Shown here in pieces: positions 1 to 4,847 of a DNA stretch of 5,309 nt (position 1 is its first letter; each line of letters begins with the position of its first letter). The DNA is from an uncultured Burkholderiales bacterium. GTDB taxonomy: Bacteria; Pseudomonadota; Gammaproteobacteria; Burkholderiales; Burkholderiaceae_E. Under the pieces are notes generated by a model that had not been told where the DNA came from, did not search any database, and saw only the letters and a program-made list of their open reading frames with translations. The stretch lies in assembly GCA_903923345.1 (NCBI GenBank), contig CAIXXI010000552.1:1-5309 (forward strand), in the 5' to 3' direction. Made by a program: the position numbers and the translations under genes.

Positions 1-1
1 C

Positions 2-829
2 ATTCTGCTTCAGCAGCTGCTGCCCAAACGCAGGCTCACCGAGCTGGCTGGCCGCATCGCCAGCGCCCGTGCCGGGGCCTTGACCCAGTCCCTGATCCGA
101 CGATTCGTTGATCACTATGGCGTCGACATGTCACAGGCCGCAGACCCGGATATCCGGGCTTATGCGTCGTTCAATGATTTCTTCACCCGTGCATTGAAAG
201 AGGGTGCGCGTCCGCTGTCGAATGCCGACTGGATCTGCCCGGTCGACGGGGCCGTCAGCCAGTTCGGTCGCATCGAGCACGGCCGAATTTTTCAGGCCAA
301 AGGCCACGACTATGGATGTGCCGAACTGCTTGCAGGTGATGAGGCGCTTGCCAGTGAATTCGACGGTGGCTCGTTTGCCACCCTGTACCTGAGCCCGCGC
401 GACTATCACCGCATCCACATGCCGTGTGCAGGTCGATTGCGTCAGATGATTCATGTGCCCGGCAGCCTGTATTCAGTGAACCCGACGACGGCTCAAGCCA
501 TCACCGGACTGTTTGCGCGCAATGAGCGGGTCGTTTGCATCTTCGACACAGCGCACGGGCCACTGGCGATGGTGCTGGTGGGCGCCACCATCGTGGGCAG
601 CATCGCGACGGTCTGGCACGGAACGGTCACTCCGCCCCGACTGACAGCGCCGCGTCACTGGCACTACGGCGCGAATCAGATTGCGCTCGAACGGGGCGCT
701 GAAATGGGCCGATTTCTGCTCGGCTCGACGGTGGTGATGCTCTGGCCGTCGGCTTCGATGTCATTCAATGCGCAGTGGGCGGCGGCGGTTCTAGTGCGAA
801 TGGGTGAGCCGATGGCTGATATCGGCTGA
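2..829 (+). CDS. psd: Phosphatidylserine decarboxylase proenzyme, 5' end missing
   Basis: This enzyme decarboxylates phosphatidylserine to phosphatidylethanolamine at the inner membrane, the last step of PE synthesis. The reading frame is open from the first bases of the window (it begins ILLQQLLPKRR), so the true start lies upstream; a TTG at 80 is internal, because the residues before it (LTELAGRIASARAGALTQ) match the family N-terminus. About 275 residues are visible. By eye, the family landmarks are present: FNDFFTR, PVDGAVSQFG with the catalytic Asp at 245-247, SPRDYHRIHMP with the conserved His pair (second His at 416-418), FARNERV, and GRFLLGSTV near the C-terminus. In the LGST motif the Ser at 725-727 is the self-cleavage site that becomes the pyruvoyl group, giving a large beta and a small alpha chain. 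All catalytic residues are intact, so it should be active. It matches the long E. coli-type form. The next gene (HU-like) follows after 122 bases on the same strand. Confidence 0.96.
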   Translation: MLLQQLLPKRRLTELAGRIASARAGALTQSLIRRFVDHYGVDMSQAADPDIRAYASFNDFFTRALKEGARPLSNADWICPVDGAVSQFGRIEHGRIFQAKGHDYGCAELLAGDEALASEFDGGSFATLYLSPRDYHRIHMPCAGRLRQMIHVPGSLYSVNPTTAQAITGLFARNERVVCIFDTAHGPLAMVLVGATIVGSIATVWHGTVTPPRLTAPRHWHYGANQIALERGAEMGRFLLGSTVVMLWPSASMSFNAQWAAAVLVRMGEPMADIG

Positions 830-843
830 AAATCCCGTATATT
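816..843 (+). promoter_or_regulatory. Candidate sigma70-like promoter for the HU-family gene
   Basis: CTGATA (816-821, 4 of 6 to TTGACA) and TATATT (838-843, 5 of 6 to TATAAT) are 16 bases apart. The -35 box would lie inside the end of psd and give a leader of about 100 bases before the HU ATG. A second possible -10, TAGAAT at 861-866, has no good -35 partner. No terminator is visible between psd and the HU gene, so readthrough from psd is also possible. The rest of the 830-951 gap shows nothing I can name. Confidence 0.25.
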
Positions 844-934
844 TCGCGCGTTTTCGTGAGTAGAATCGAAATGCTTCAGCGTGAACACCGCATGGGGCCG
901 CTGATCCTAGAGCCCGAGACACCCGACTACCACC

Positions 935-940
935 AAGGAA
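935..940 (+). promoter_or_regulatory. Ribosome binding site fixing the HU-family start
   Basis: AAGGAA lies 11 bases upstream of the ATG at 952. It supports this start over the in-frame GTG at 856, which has no purine-rich site at a suitable distance and would add 32 residues that do not resemble the HU family. Confidence 0.55.
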
Positions 941-951
941 AACCAATAAAG

Positions 952-1413
952 ATGGCCACTACCAAGAAGCCCGCCGCCAAGAAAGTCGCAGCCAAGAAGC
1001 CTGCTGCAGCCAAGCCCGCCGCCAAGAAAGTTGCCGCCAAGAAGGCTGCACCGGTGGCTGCCAAGGCCGCCACGCCGAATATCAATCCGGCCCCGATGAA
1101 GCCGATCGCCAAGCCCCTCACGAAGCAGGGCCTGATCGCGCATGTGGCTGAATCGGCCGCAGTTGACCTGAAAGCCACCAAGGCTGTCATCGCGAACCTC
1201 GAAGCCACGATCCTGGCTTCGCTGCACAAGAAGGGCGCCAAGGGCTTCGTGTGGCCCGGCCTGTTCAAAGCCTCGCTGGTGTCGACCCCCGCCCGGCCGG
1301 CACGCAAGGGCATCAATCCCTTCACCAAGCAAGAGCAGATGTTTGCTGCCAAGCCGGCCAGTGCCAAGATCCGCATTCGTGCCCTGAAGAAGGCCAACGA
1401 AGCGATCAAGTAA
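952..1413 (+). CDS. HU-family DNA-binding protein with Lys/Ala-rich N-terminal tail
   Basis: A 153-residue basic protein, probably nucleoid-associated. Residues 1-40 are a low-complexity tail of Ala, Lys and Pro (12 Lys) containing two copies of PAAKKVAAKK, like the C-terminal tails of eukaryotic H1 and bacterial AlgP/BpH1-type proteins. A Pro-rich hinge (about 41-56, PNINPAPMKPIAKP) leads into an HU/IHF fold at about 57-153: LTKQGLIAHVAESAAVDLKA matches the first HU helices, and GFVWPGLFKASLV takes the place of the HU segment VGFGTFKV. The beta-arm tip reads GINPFTKQ instead of RNPQTGKE, keeping the Asn-Pro pair whose proline intercalates DNA in HU. The end (KIRIRALKKANEAIK) fits the last HU strand and helix. 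Expected role: binding and bending DNA, with the tail adding nonspecific backbone contacts. The tail is N-terminal, as in Deinococcus HU, whereas mycobacterial HupB carries it C-terminally. It has its own terminator immediately downstream. The family call is firm; the specific role is inferred. Confidence 0.9.
   Translation: MATTKKPAAKKVAAKKPAAAKPAAKKVAAKKAAPVAAKAATPNINPAPMKPIAKPLTKQGLIAHVAESAAVDLKATKAVIANLEATILASLHKKGAKGFVWPGLFKASLVSTPARPARKGINPFTKQEQMFAAKPASAKIRIRALKKANEAIK
967..1031 (+). repeat. In-frame 45-base tandem duplication in the KA-rich tail
   Basis: A 20-base perfect direct repeat lies at 967-986 and 1012-1031, exactly 45 bases (15 codons) apart. It encodes two consecutive units that both begin KPAAKKVAAKK and then diverge (PAAA versus AAPV). 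The near-identity at codon level suggests a recent tandem duplication, or slippage, of a tail unit. Length variation of this tail between related strains would be expected. Confidence 0.75.
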
Positions 1414-1470
1414 GTCCCTCTCGCGGGACCAGACGCCTGATCCGGGGAGACCCGGTCAGGCGTTTTTCTT
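1414..1470 (+). terminator. Strong intrinsic terminator of the HU-family gene (two hairpins)
   Basis: Immediately after the stop codon a small hairpin forms (GTCCC 1414-1418 with GGGAC 1425-1429). The main stem follows: ACGCCTGA 1433-1440 pairs with TCAGGCGT 1456-1463, T1441 is bulged, and CCGGG 1442-1446 pairs with CCCGG 1451-1455 around a GAGA loop of the GNRA type. A T-rich run (1463-1470, TTTTTCTT) follows at once. This is a 13-bp stem plus U-tract on the + strand, a textbook Rho-independent terminator. The main hairpin has no T-run on the minus strand side, so it is directional. Confidence 0.9.
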
Positions 1471-1473
1471 TGA

Positions 1474-1494
1474 TGCGGCCGGGTCACGGCCGCA
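1474..1494 (-). terminator. GC-rich hairpin after the ABC receptor gene, possible terminator without U-tract
   Basis: TGCGGCCG (1474-1481) pairs with CGGCCGCA (1487-1494), giving an 8-bp stem with a 5-base loop. It lies 9 bases past the stop of the minus-strand receptor gene. On the minus strand it is followed by A-rich rather than T-rich sequence, so it is not a classical intrinsic terminator. It may protect the 3' end or cause pausing in the convergent region. Confidence 0.35.
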
Positions 1495-1503
1495 CCCTGA
1501 TGC

Positions 1504-2709
1504 TCAGCGGTTGCCCGTGATCGGGTCGCCGAACAGCACCCAGCGGTTGCCGTCAAAGCGCGACATCACCACGGTGGACAAGGGGCCGTAGTCATCGGGC
1601 GTGGTGCTGACCAGGATGCCCGGCAGCACGGTCTCATGCCTCACGTCCTTGATGTTGGCCGCAACGCGCCGCAGATTTTCACGGGTCAGGTTGTCGCCGG
1701 ACTGCCTGAGCACATGCGCCATCGTCTGGGCGGATGCGAAGGCCTGCACATTGAAGGGGTCACCCGGATCACCTTCGGGGTGGTACTTCTTCATGAAGGC
1801 GCGGTACTCGAGCATGCCAGCATCGTTGTCCCACTGTTTGTCGGTGGCGTCCTTCAGGTACTGGGTGGTCATCACGCCCACCGCCTTCTCAAGACCGGCC
1901 GGCTTGAGCACCGTGCCGACGGTCGAAGAAACCGTGGTGACGTACTGAGCCGGCTTCCAGCCGAGTTCATACACCTTGCGAATCGTCTGCGAGGCGAACT
2001 TCGGCGCACAGGCATTGATCAGAACATCCGCGCCGCTGGCTTTCAGGGTCACCACTTGCGAATCGATGGTTGCATCGGTCGCTTCATACGAGACCTGAGC
2101 CACGATCATTGAATTCGCCTTGTCGCCCAATCGGGCACGCACCCCATTCACATAGTCCTTACCGAAGTCGTCGTTCTGGTAAAGAATTGCAATCTTGGCG
2201 TTGGGATTGGTGCGCAGGATGTGCTCTGCAAAGACCCGCCCTTCGAGCGGGTAGGTGGGCGCCCAGCCCATCGTCCAGGGAAAGCGTTTCGGATCGTTCC
2301 ACTTGCCCGCGCCGGTGTTGACGAACAGGTGCGGCACTTTTTTCTGGTTCAGGTAGTTGTGAATCGCCGAGTTGGTGGGTGTGCCCAGACTGCCGACGAT
2401 GGCCAGCACTTCATCCTGTTCGACCAGACGGCGAGTGGCCTCGAGCGTTTTTGCCGGGTTGTAGTTATCGTCCAGGCTGATCAGGGTGACCTTGCGGCCG
2501 TTGATGCCGCCTTGCTCGTTGATCATCTTCCAGTAGCCGGCCTGTGTGCGGCCAATGGTGCCGTAAGATGAGACCGGCCCGCTGTAGGGCATGGTCTGCC
2601 CCAGTTTGATTTCGGTGTCGCTGGCGCCGTCGTCATATTTTTTCTGAGCGATGGCGGGCGTGGCCAGCGTCAGGCTGGCAGCGGCCAGCGCAAGAATGAA
2701 GCGCTTCAT
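1504..2709 (-). CDS. Periplasmic receptor of a branched-chain amino acid/amide-type ABC transporter
   Basis: A 401-residue solute-binding protein of the LivK/Peripla_BP_6 type. Residues 1-21 are a Sec signal peptide (MKRF, then a hydrophobic Ala/Leu core, with likely cleavage after AIA before Gln22); there is no lipobox Cys. The mature start, SDTEIKLGQTMPYSGPVSSYG (about 30-50), is the typical opening strand and first ligand loop. Also family-like are GYWKMINEQGGINGRKV (58-74), DNYNPAKTLEATRRLVEQD (81-99), IVGSLGTPTNSA (104-115) and ILYQNDDFGKDYVNGV (175-190), which begins the second lobe. A GGAGA ribosome site (2716-2720) lies 6 bases before the ATG and fixes the start. No permease (LivH/M) or ATPase (LivG/F) gene lies in the window, so it is an orphan receptor here. 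It is transcribed divergently from the thioesterase and converges on the HU gene. The ligand cannot be read; relatives bind branched-chain amino acids, amides, urea or aromatic acids. Confidence 0.93.
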   Translation of the reverse strand: MKRFILALAAASLTLATPAIAQKKYDDGASDTEIKLGQTMPYSGPVSSYGTIGRTQAGYWKMINEQGGINGRKVTLISLDDNYNPAKTLEATRRLVEQDEVLAIVGSLGTPTNSAIHNYLNQKKVPHLFVNTGAGKWNDPKRFPWTMGWAPTYPLEGRVFAEHILRTNPNAKIAILYQNDDFGKDYVNGVRARLGDKANSMIVAQVSYEATDATIDSQVVTLKASGADVLINACAPKFASQTIRKVYELGWKPAQYVTTVSSTVGTVLKPAGLEKAVGVMTTQYLKDATDKQWDNDAGMLEYRAFMKKYHPEGDPGDPFNVQAFASAQTMAHVLRQSGDNLTRENLRRVAANIKDVRHETVLPGILVSTTPDDYGPLSTVVMSRFDGNRWVLFGDPITGNR

Positions 2710-2735
2710 GGGATGTCTCCACGTGTTGTTTTGGA

Positions 2736-2769
2736 ATGTGACTGAGCGCAGGTCTGCGTCGGGTCACAT
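2736..2769. promoter_or_regulatory. 34-base two-tier dyad, candidate operator between divergent genes
   Basis: Outer arms ATGTGAC (2736-2742) and GTCACAT (2763-2769) and inner arms CGCAG (2747-2751) and CTGCG (2754-2758) share the same centre (2752.5), with unmatched 4-base gaps between them. Twelve of 17 symmetric positions pair. It overlaps the possible -35 of the thioesterase promoter and covers the first transcribed bases predicted for the receptor gene, so one bound regulator could control both. No regulator gene is in view. The outer TGTGA/TCACA halves resemble CRP half-sites, but the spacing (22 bases between them rather than 6) is wrong for CRP. It could alternatively be a hairpin in the receptor mRNA leader. 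Confidence 0.5.
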
Positions 2770-2790
2770 GCGCAGGATTCTTCCGATAAT
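2763..2790 (+). promoter_or_regulatory. Candidate promoter for the thioesterase gene
   Basis: GATAAT (2785-2790, 5 of 6 to TATAAT) follows GTCACA (2763-2768, 4 of 6 to TTGACA) at a 16-base spacing. The predicted start would be near 2797, giving a leader of about 47 bases. The weak -35 coincides with the right outer arm of the 2736-2769 dyad. The -10 is adjacent to the palindrome TTGCGCAA (2790-2797). Confidence 0.35.
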
Positions 2791-2805
2791 TGCGCAACGT
2801 GGCAA
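2777..2805 (-). promoter_or_regulatory. Candidate promoter for the ABC receptor gene
   Basis: Read on the minus strand, TTGCCA (2805-2800, 5 of 6 to TTGACA) and AAGAAT (2782-2777, 4 of 6 to TATAAT) are 17 bases apart. Transcription would begin near 2770, just before the 2736-2769 dyad, giving a leader of about 60 bases. This promoter interleaves with the plus-strand candidate, so the two may compete. Confidence 0.35.
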
Positions 2806-2843
2806 GCATCGATCGCTGATTGCGGCAAAGGGTCCTGCAACAC

Positions 2844-3827
2844 ATGAGTGAGATCTTCGATTTTCTTCGCAGGACTTACGTCGAGCGCACACCGCACATG
2901 GTCGAGGCGGGCATGCGGATCACCTCGATCGATCGGGCGCGCGGCACGATGAGCTTGCCTGCGCGTGAGCAGTGGATCGGCGATCCGGTCAGAGGGCTTC
3001 TGCACCCGGGCCCGATCATCGTGCTGGCCGATTCATGTTGCGGACTGGCGGTGGGCGCCGCACTGGACACCGACATCACCTACGCCACGCTCGATCTGCG
3101 CATGGATTACCTGCGCGCAGCCGTGCCCGACCAGGACGTCCATTGCGAAGCACACTGCTATCGGGTCAGCCGCAGCGTGGCCTTCATTCGTGCCGAGGTC
3201 TGGCAGGACGACCGCACGCAACCGATCGCGTCCACGCAGTCGGCTTTCATGCTGGCCACACCCTCGGGCTCACGGCCCACCACGGTGGAGCAGGGCTCGA
3301 TTGCGCCGCCACCAGAGGCTTTCAATTCGGCGGCCAGTGCGATCGTCGCGGGTTTGTCCTCATCGGGCCGCGATCCGTCGAGCTCGCCTGAGCCTTTGGC
3401 GTCCGGCTGGCAGCCGCCTGTTGCCAGCCAGGTGCCTCAGATCGATCGACCGATTCCGTATGCCGAGTATCTGAACATTCGGGTCGCGCCCGACTCATTG
3501 CAACCGGTGTTCAGGCTGCCGTTTGACCCGAAGCTGATCGGCAACCCGTTCCTGCCGGCGCTGCACGGCGGTGTGGTGGCCGGTTTTGCCGAGACGGCAG
3601 CCATCCTGCACCTATATCAGACACTGGGTGGCAGCAAGCTGCCCAAGAGCATCGATTTTTCGATGGACTACCTGCGCGTTGGCCGCCCCGAAGAGACCTT
3701 TGCCGCCTGCGAGGTGGTGCGGGTCGGTGCGCGGGTGGCGCTGGTCACCGTGCGCATCTGGCAGCGCAGCCCGGACTACCCGATCGGCGTGGCGCGCGCG
3801 CACTTCCTGTTGTCTGCGCTCGACTGA
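2844..3827 (+). CDS. Double-hotdog PaaI-like acyl-CoA thioesterase
   Basis: A 327-residue, probably cytoplasmic protein with two hotdog (4HBT/PaaI-type) domains, likely hydrolysing an acyl-CoA thioester. Domain 1 (about 15-137) holds LLHPGPIIVLAD with His54 and Asp63, then LRMDYLR (85-91). Domain 2 (about 205-327) holds ALHGGVVAGFAE with His241 and Glu250, then FSMDYLR (272-278). In both, the acid lies nine residues after the His, as in PaaI (HGG...LAD), so both candidate catalytic acids are kept, one as Asp and one as Glu. A Pro/Ser/Ala-rich linker of about 65 residues joins them. I chose the ATG at 2844 because AAAGGG (2827-2832) lies 11 bases upstream and the protein then begins MSEIFDFLRR; an in-frame TTG at 2820 would add eight residues. 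The gene is divergent from the ABC receptor and convergent with the Bug receptor. Two fused hotdogs would act like the usual homodimer. The substrate is unknown. Confidence 0.85.
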   Translation: MSEIFDFLRRTYVERTPHMVEAGMRITSIDRARGTMSLPAREQWIGDPVRGLLHPGPIIVLADSCCGLAVGAALDTDITYATLDLRMDYLRAAVPDQDVHCEAHCYRVSRSVAFIRAEVWQDDRTQPIASTQSAFMLATPSGSRPTTVEQGSIAPPPEAFNSAASAIVAGLSSSGRDPSSSPEPLASGWQPPVASQVPQIDRPIPYAEYLNIRVAPDSLQPVFRLPFDPKLIGNPFLPALHGGVVAGFAETAAILHLYQTLGGSKLPKSIDFSMDYLRVGRPEETFAACEVVRVGARVALVTVRIWQRSPDYPIGVARAHFLLSALD

Positions 3828-3848
3828 CCGGGCAGCCCGCTCAGTCGA
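3820..3848. terminator. Inverted repeat spanning both convergent stop codons
   Basis: TCGACTGA (3820-3827) pairs with TCAGTCGA (3841-3848), and CGGG (3829-3832) pairs with CCCG (3836-3839). There is one C-C mismatch (3828/3840) and a CAG loop. The stem contains the TGA of the thioesterase (3825-3827) and the TGA of the Bug gene (3843-3841 on the minus strand). The intergenic gap is only 13 bases. Neither strand has a T-run after the stem, so this may be a weak bidirectional terminator or a 3'-end stabiliser. The outer arms arise because both genes end in the same eight bases. Confidence 0.5.
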
Positions 3849-4824
3849 CGCGGATGTTGGCCTGGCGCACCACCGCACCCCACTTGTCGGTTTCACTGCG
3901 AACGAAGGCCGCAAACTGCGGCTGCGTCATCGGGATACTGGCACCGCCCATCTCGGCCAGGCGCTGTTTGATGTGCGGCATCGCAAGCACCTTGGTGATG
4001 TCCGCATGAAGCGCTGAAATCGTTGCGGGTGGCGTTTTTCCGGGCGCCACGATGCCAACCCAGACCGTCACTTCGAAGCCCGGATAGCCCGACTCCGCGA
4101 TCGTCGGCACATCCGGCAAATCAGGCAGGCGCTGTGCACTGGTCACTGCGAGTGCGCGCAGCTTGCCCGCTTTGACCTGAGGCAGTGCGGTGATCAGGTT
4201 GTCGATCATCACCTGGACCTGCCCGCCGACGAGGTCGGTGAGGGCCGGCGTGGCGCCCTTGTAGGGCACATGAACCAGATCGATACCGGCGCGCATCTTG
4301 AGCATTTCGCCGGCGAGATGCCCGGATGTGGCCGTGCCTGATGACGCGAGCGTGAGGGCACCGGGCTTTGCCTTGGCCAGAGCGACGAGCTCGGACACCG
4401 TCTGCGCCGGAACCGACGGATGCACCAGCAACACGTTGGGCATCGAGATCACATGGGCCACAGGGGTGATATCGCCAGGCGCATAGGGCAGCTTCGGATA
4501 GATGCTGTAGTTGGCCGCATTCGGGCCGATGCTGCCCATGGCCAGTGTGTGGCCGTCGGGTTCGGCGCGGGCCAGTGCCTGCATGCCGATGATCTGTCCG
4601 GCGCCGGCCTTGTTTTCAACCAGCACCGGCTGGTTGACGAGCTTGGTGAGTTCGCCGGCGAGCAGCCTGCTGGTCTGGTCGAGAATGCCGCCCGGAGTGG
4701 CCGGCACGATCAGCGTGATCGGCTTTGAAGGGAAGGTGGACTGAGCCTGCGCGGCCGTGAGCGGCGCAAGCAGCAAGGACAACAGGCAGGTGAACAGCCG
4801 CTGGCGGGGTGACAGGTTGATCAT
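3841..4824 (-). CDS. Bug/TctC-family tripartite tricarboxylate transporter receptor
   Basis: A 327-residue periplasmic solute-binding protein. Residues 1-27 form a signal peptide (RQR, then LFTCLLSLLLAPLTAA, likely cleaved after AQA before Gln28). The mature protein opens with the Bug hallmark: FPSKPITLIVPATPGG (31-46) and Asp49, then SRLLAGEL. Further family signatures are VENKAGAGQIIG (69-80), PDGHTLAMGS (89-98), VHVPYKGATPALTDLVGGQV (184-203), GKLRALAVTSAQRLPDLPDVPTIAE (220-244) and GYPGFEVTVWVGIVAPGKTPP (246-266). The length is normal for the family. In these proteins the ligand is usually a carboxylate (citrate, nicotinate, aspartate, aromatic acids), held through two ordered waters near the GG..D loop. 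AGGAGA (4830-4835) lies 5 bases before the ATG. No TctA/TctB membrane genes are in view, which is common for Bug genes. It follows the crotonase-type gene by 23 bases, so the two are probably co-transcribed, suggesting a ligand that is handled as a CoA thioester (inference). Confidence 0.95.
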   Translation of the reverse strand: MINLSPRQRLFTCLLSLLLAPLTAAQAQSTFPSKPITLIVPATPGGILDQTSRLLAGELTKLVNQPVLVENKAGAGQIIGMQALARAEPDGHTLAMGSIGPNAANYSIYPKLPYAPGDITPVAHVISMPNVLLVHPSVPAQTVSELVALAKAKPGALTLASSGTATSGHLAGEMLKMRAGIDLVHVPYKGATPALTDLVGGQVQVMIDNLITALPQVKAGKLRALAVTSAQRLPDLPDVPTIAESGYPGFEVTVWVGIVAPGKTPPATISALHADITKVLAMPHIKQRLAEMGGASIPMTQPQFAAFVRSETDKWGAVVRQANIRVD

Positions 4825-4847
4825 GTGAGTCTCCTGGAGGATGGGTG

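Noticed and set aside
80..82. TTG start making psd complete within the window
   Set aside because: The frame stays open to the left edge and the residues before the TTG match the family N-terminus, so the gene is truncated by the window.
856..951. Upstream GTG start giving a 185-residue HU-family protein
   Set aside because: The 32 extra residues do not resemble the HU family, the GTG has no ribosome site, and the ATG at 952 has AAGGAA upstream and begins a normal KA-tail sequence.
927..1556. Long minus-strand reading frame opposite the HU gene
   Set aside because: It is a shadow of the KA-rich coding sequence: its hydrophobic Ala/Leu/Gly repeats are what the reverse complement of Lys/Ala codons gives. 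It also runs into the coding end of the ABC receptor.
1636..2112. 158-residue plus-strand reading frame inside the ABC receptor gene
   Set aside because: Opposite a clearly conserved gene, with no recognisable domain and no convincing ribosome site; GC-rich DNA commonly gives such antisense frames.
2737..2768. CRP-type site from TGTGA and TCACA in the divergent region
   Set aside because: The half-sites are 22 bases apart rather than the 6 required by CRP, so only a generic dyad is claimed.
2808..3448. Three copies of ATCGATCG (2808, 2928, 3441)
   Set aside because: Short, self-complementary and built from common codons; two lie within coding sequence and there is no consistent spacing or context.
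2965..3474. Alternative-frame readings within the thioesterase gene
   Set aside because: Their compositions are dominated by Arg/Pro/Ser/Trp as expected for wrong frames of GC-rich DNA, and the true frame has clear hotdog motifs.
4825..4847. Possible hairpin hiding the Bug ribosome site (CTCC/GGAG around 4831-4838)
   Set aside because: The complementary bases are separated by only one base, too few for a loop.
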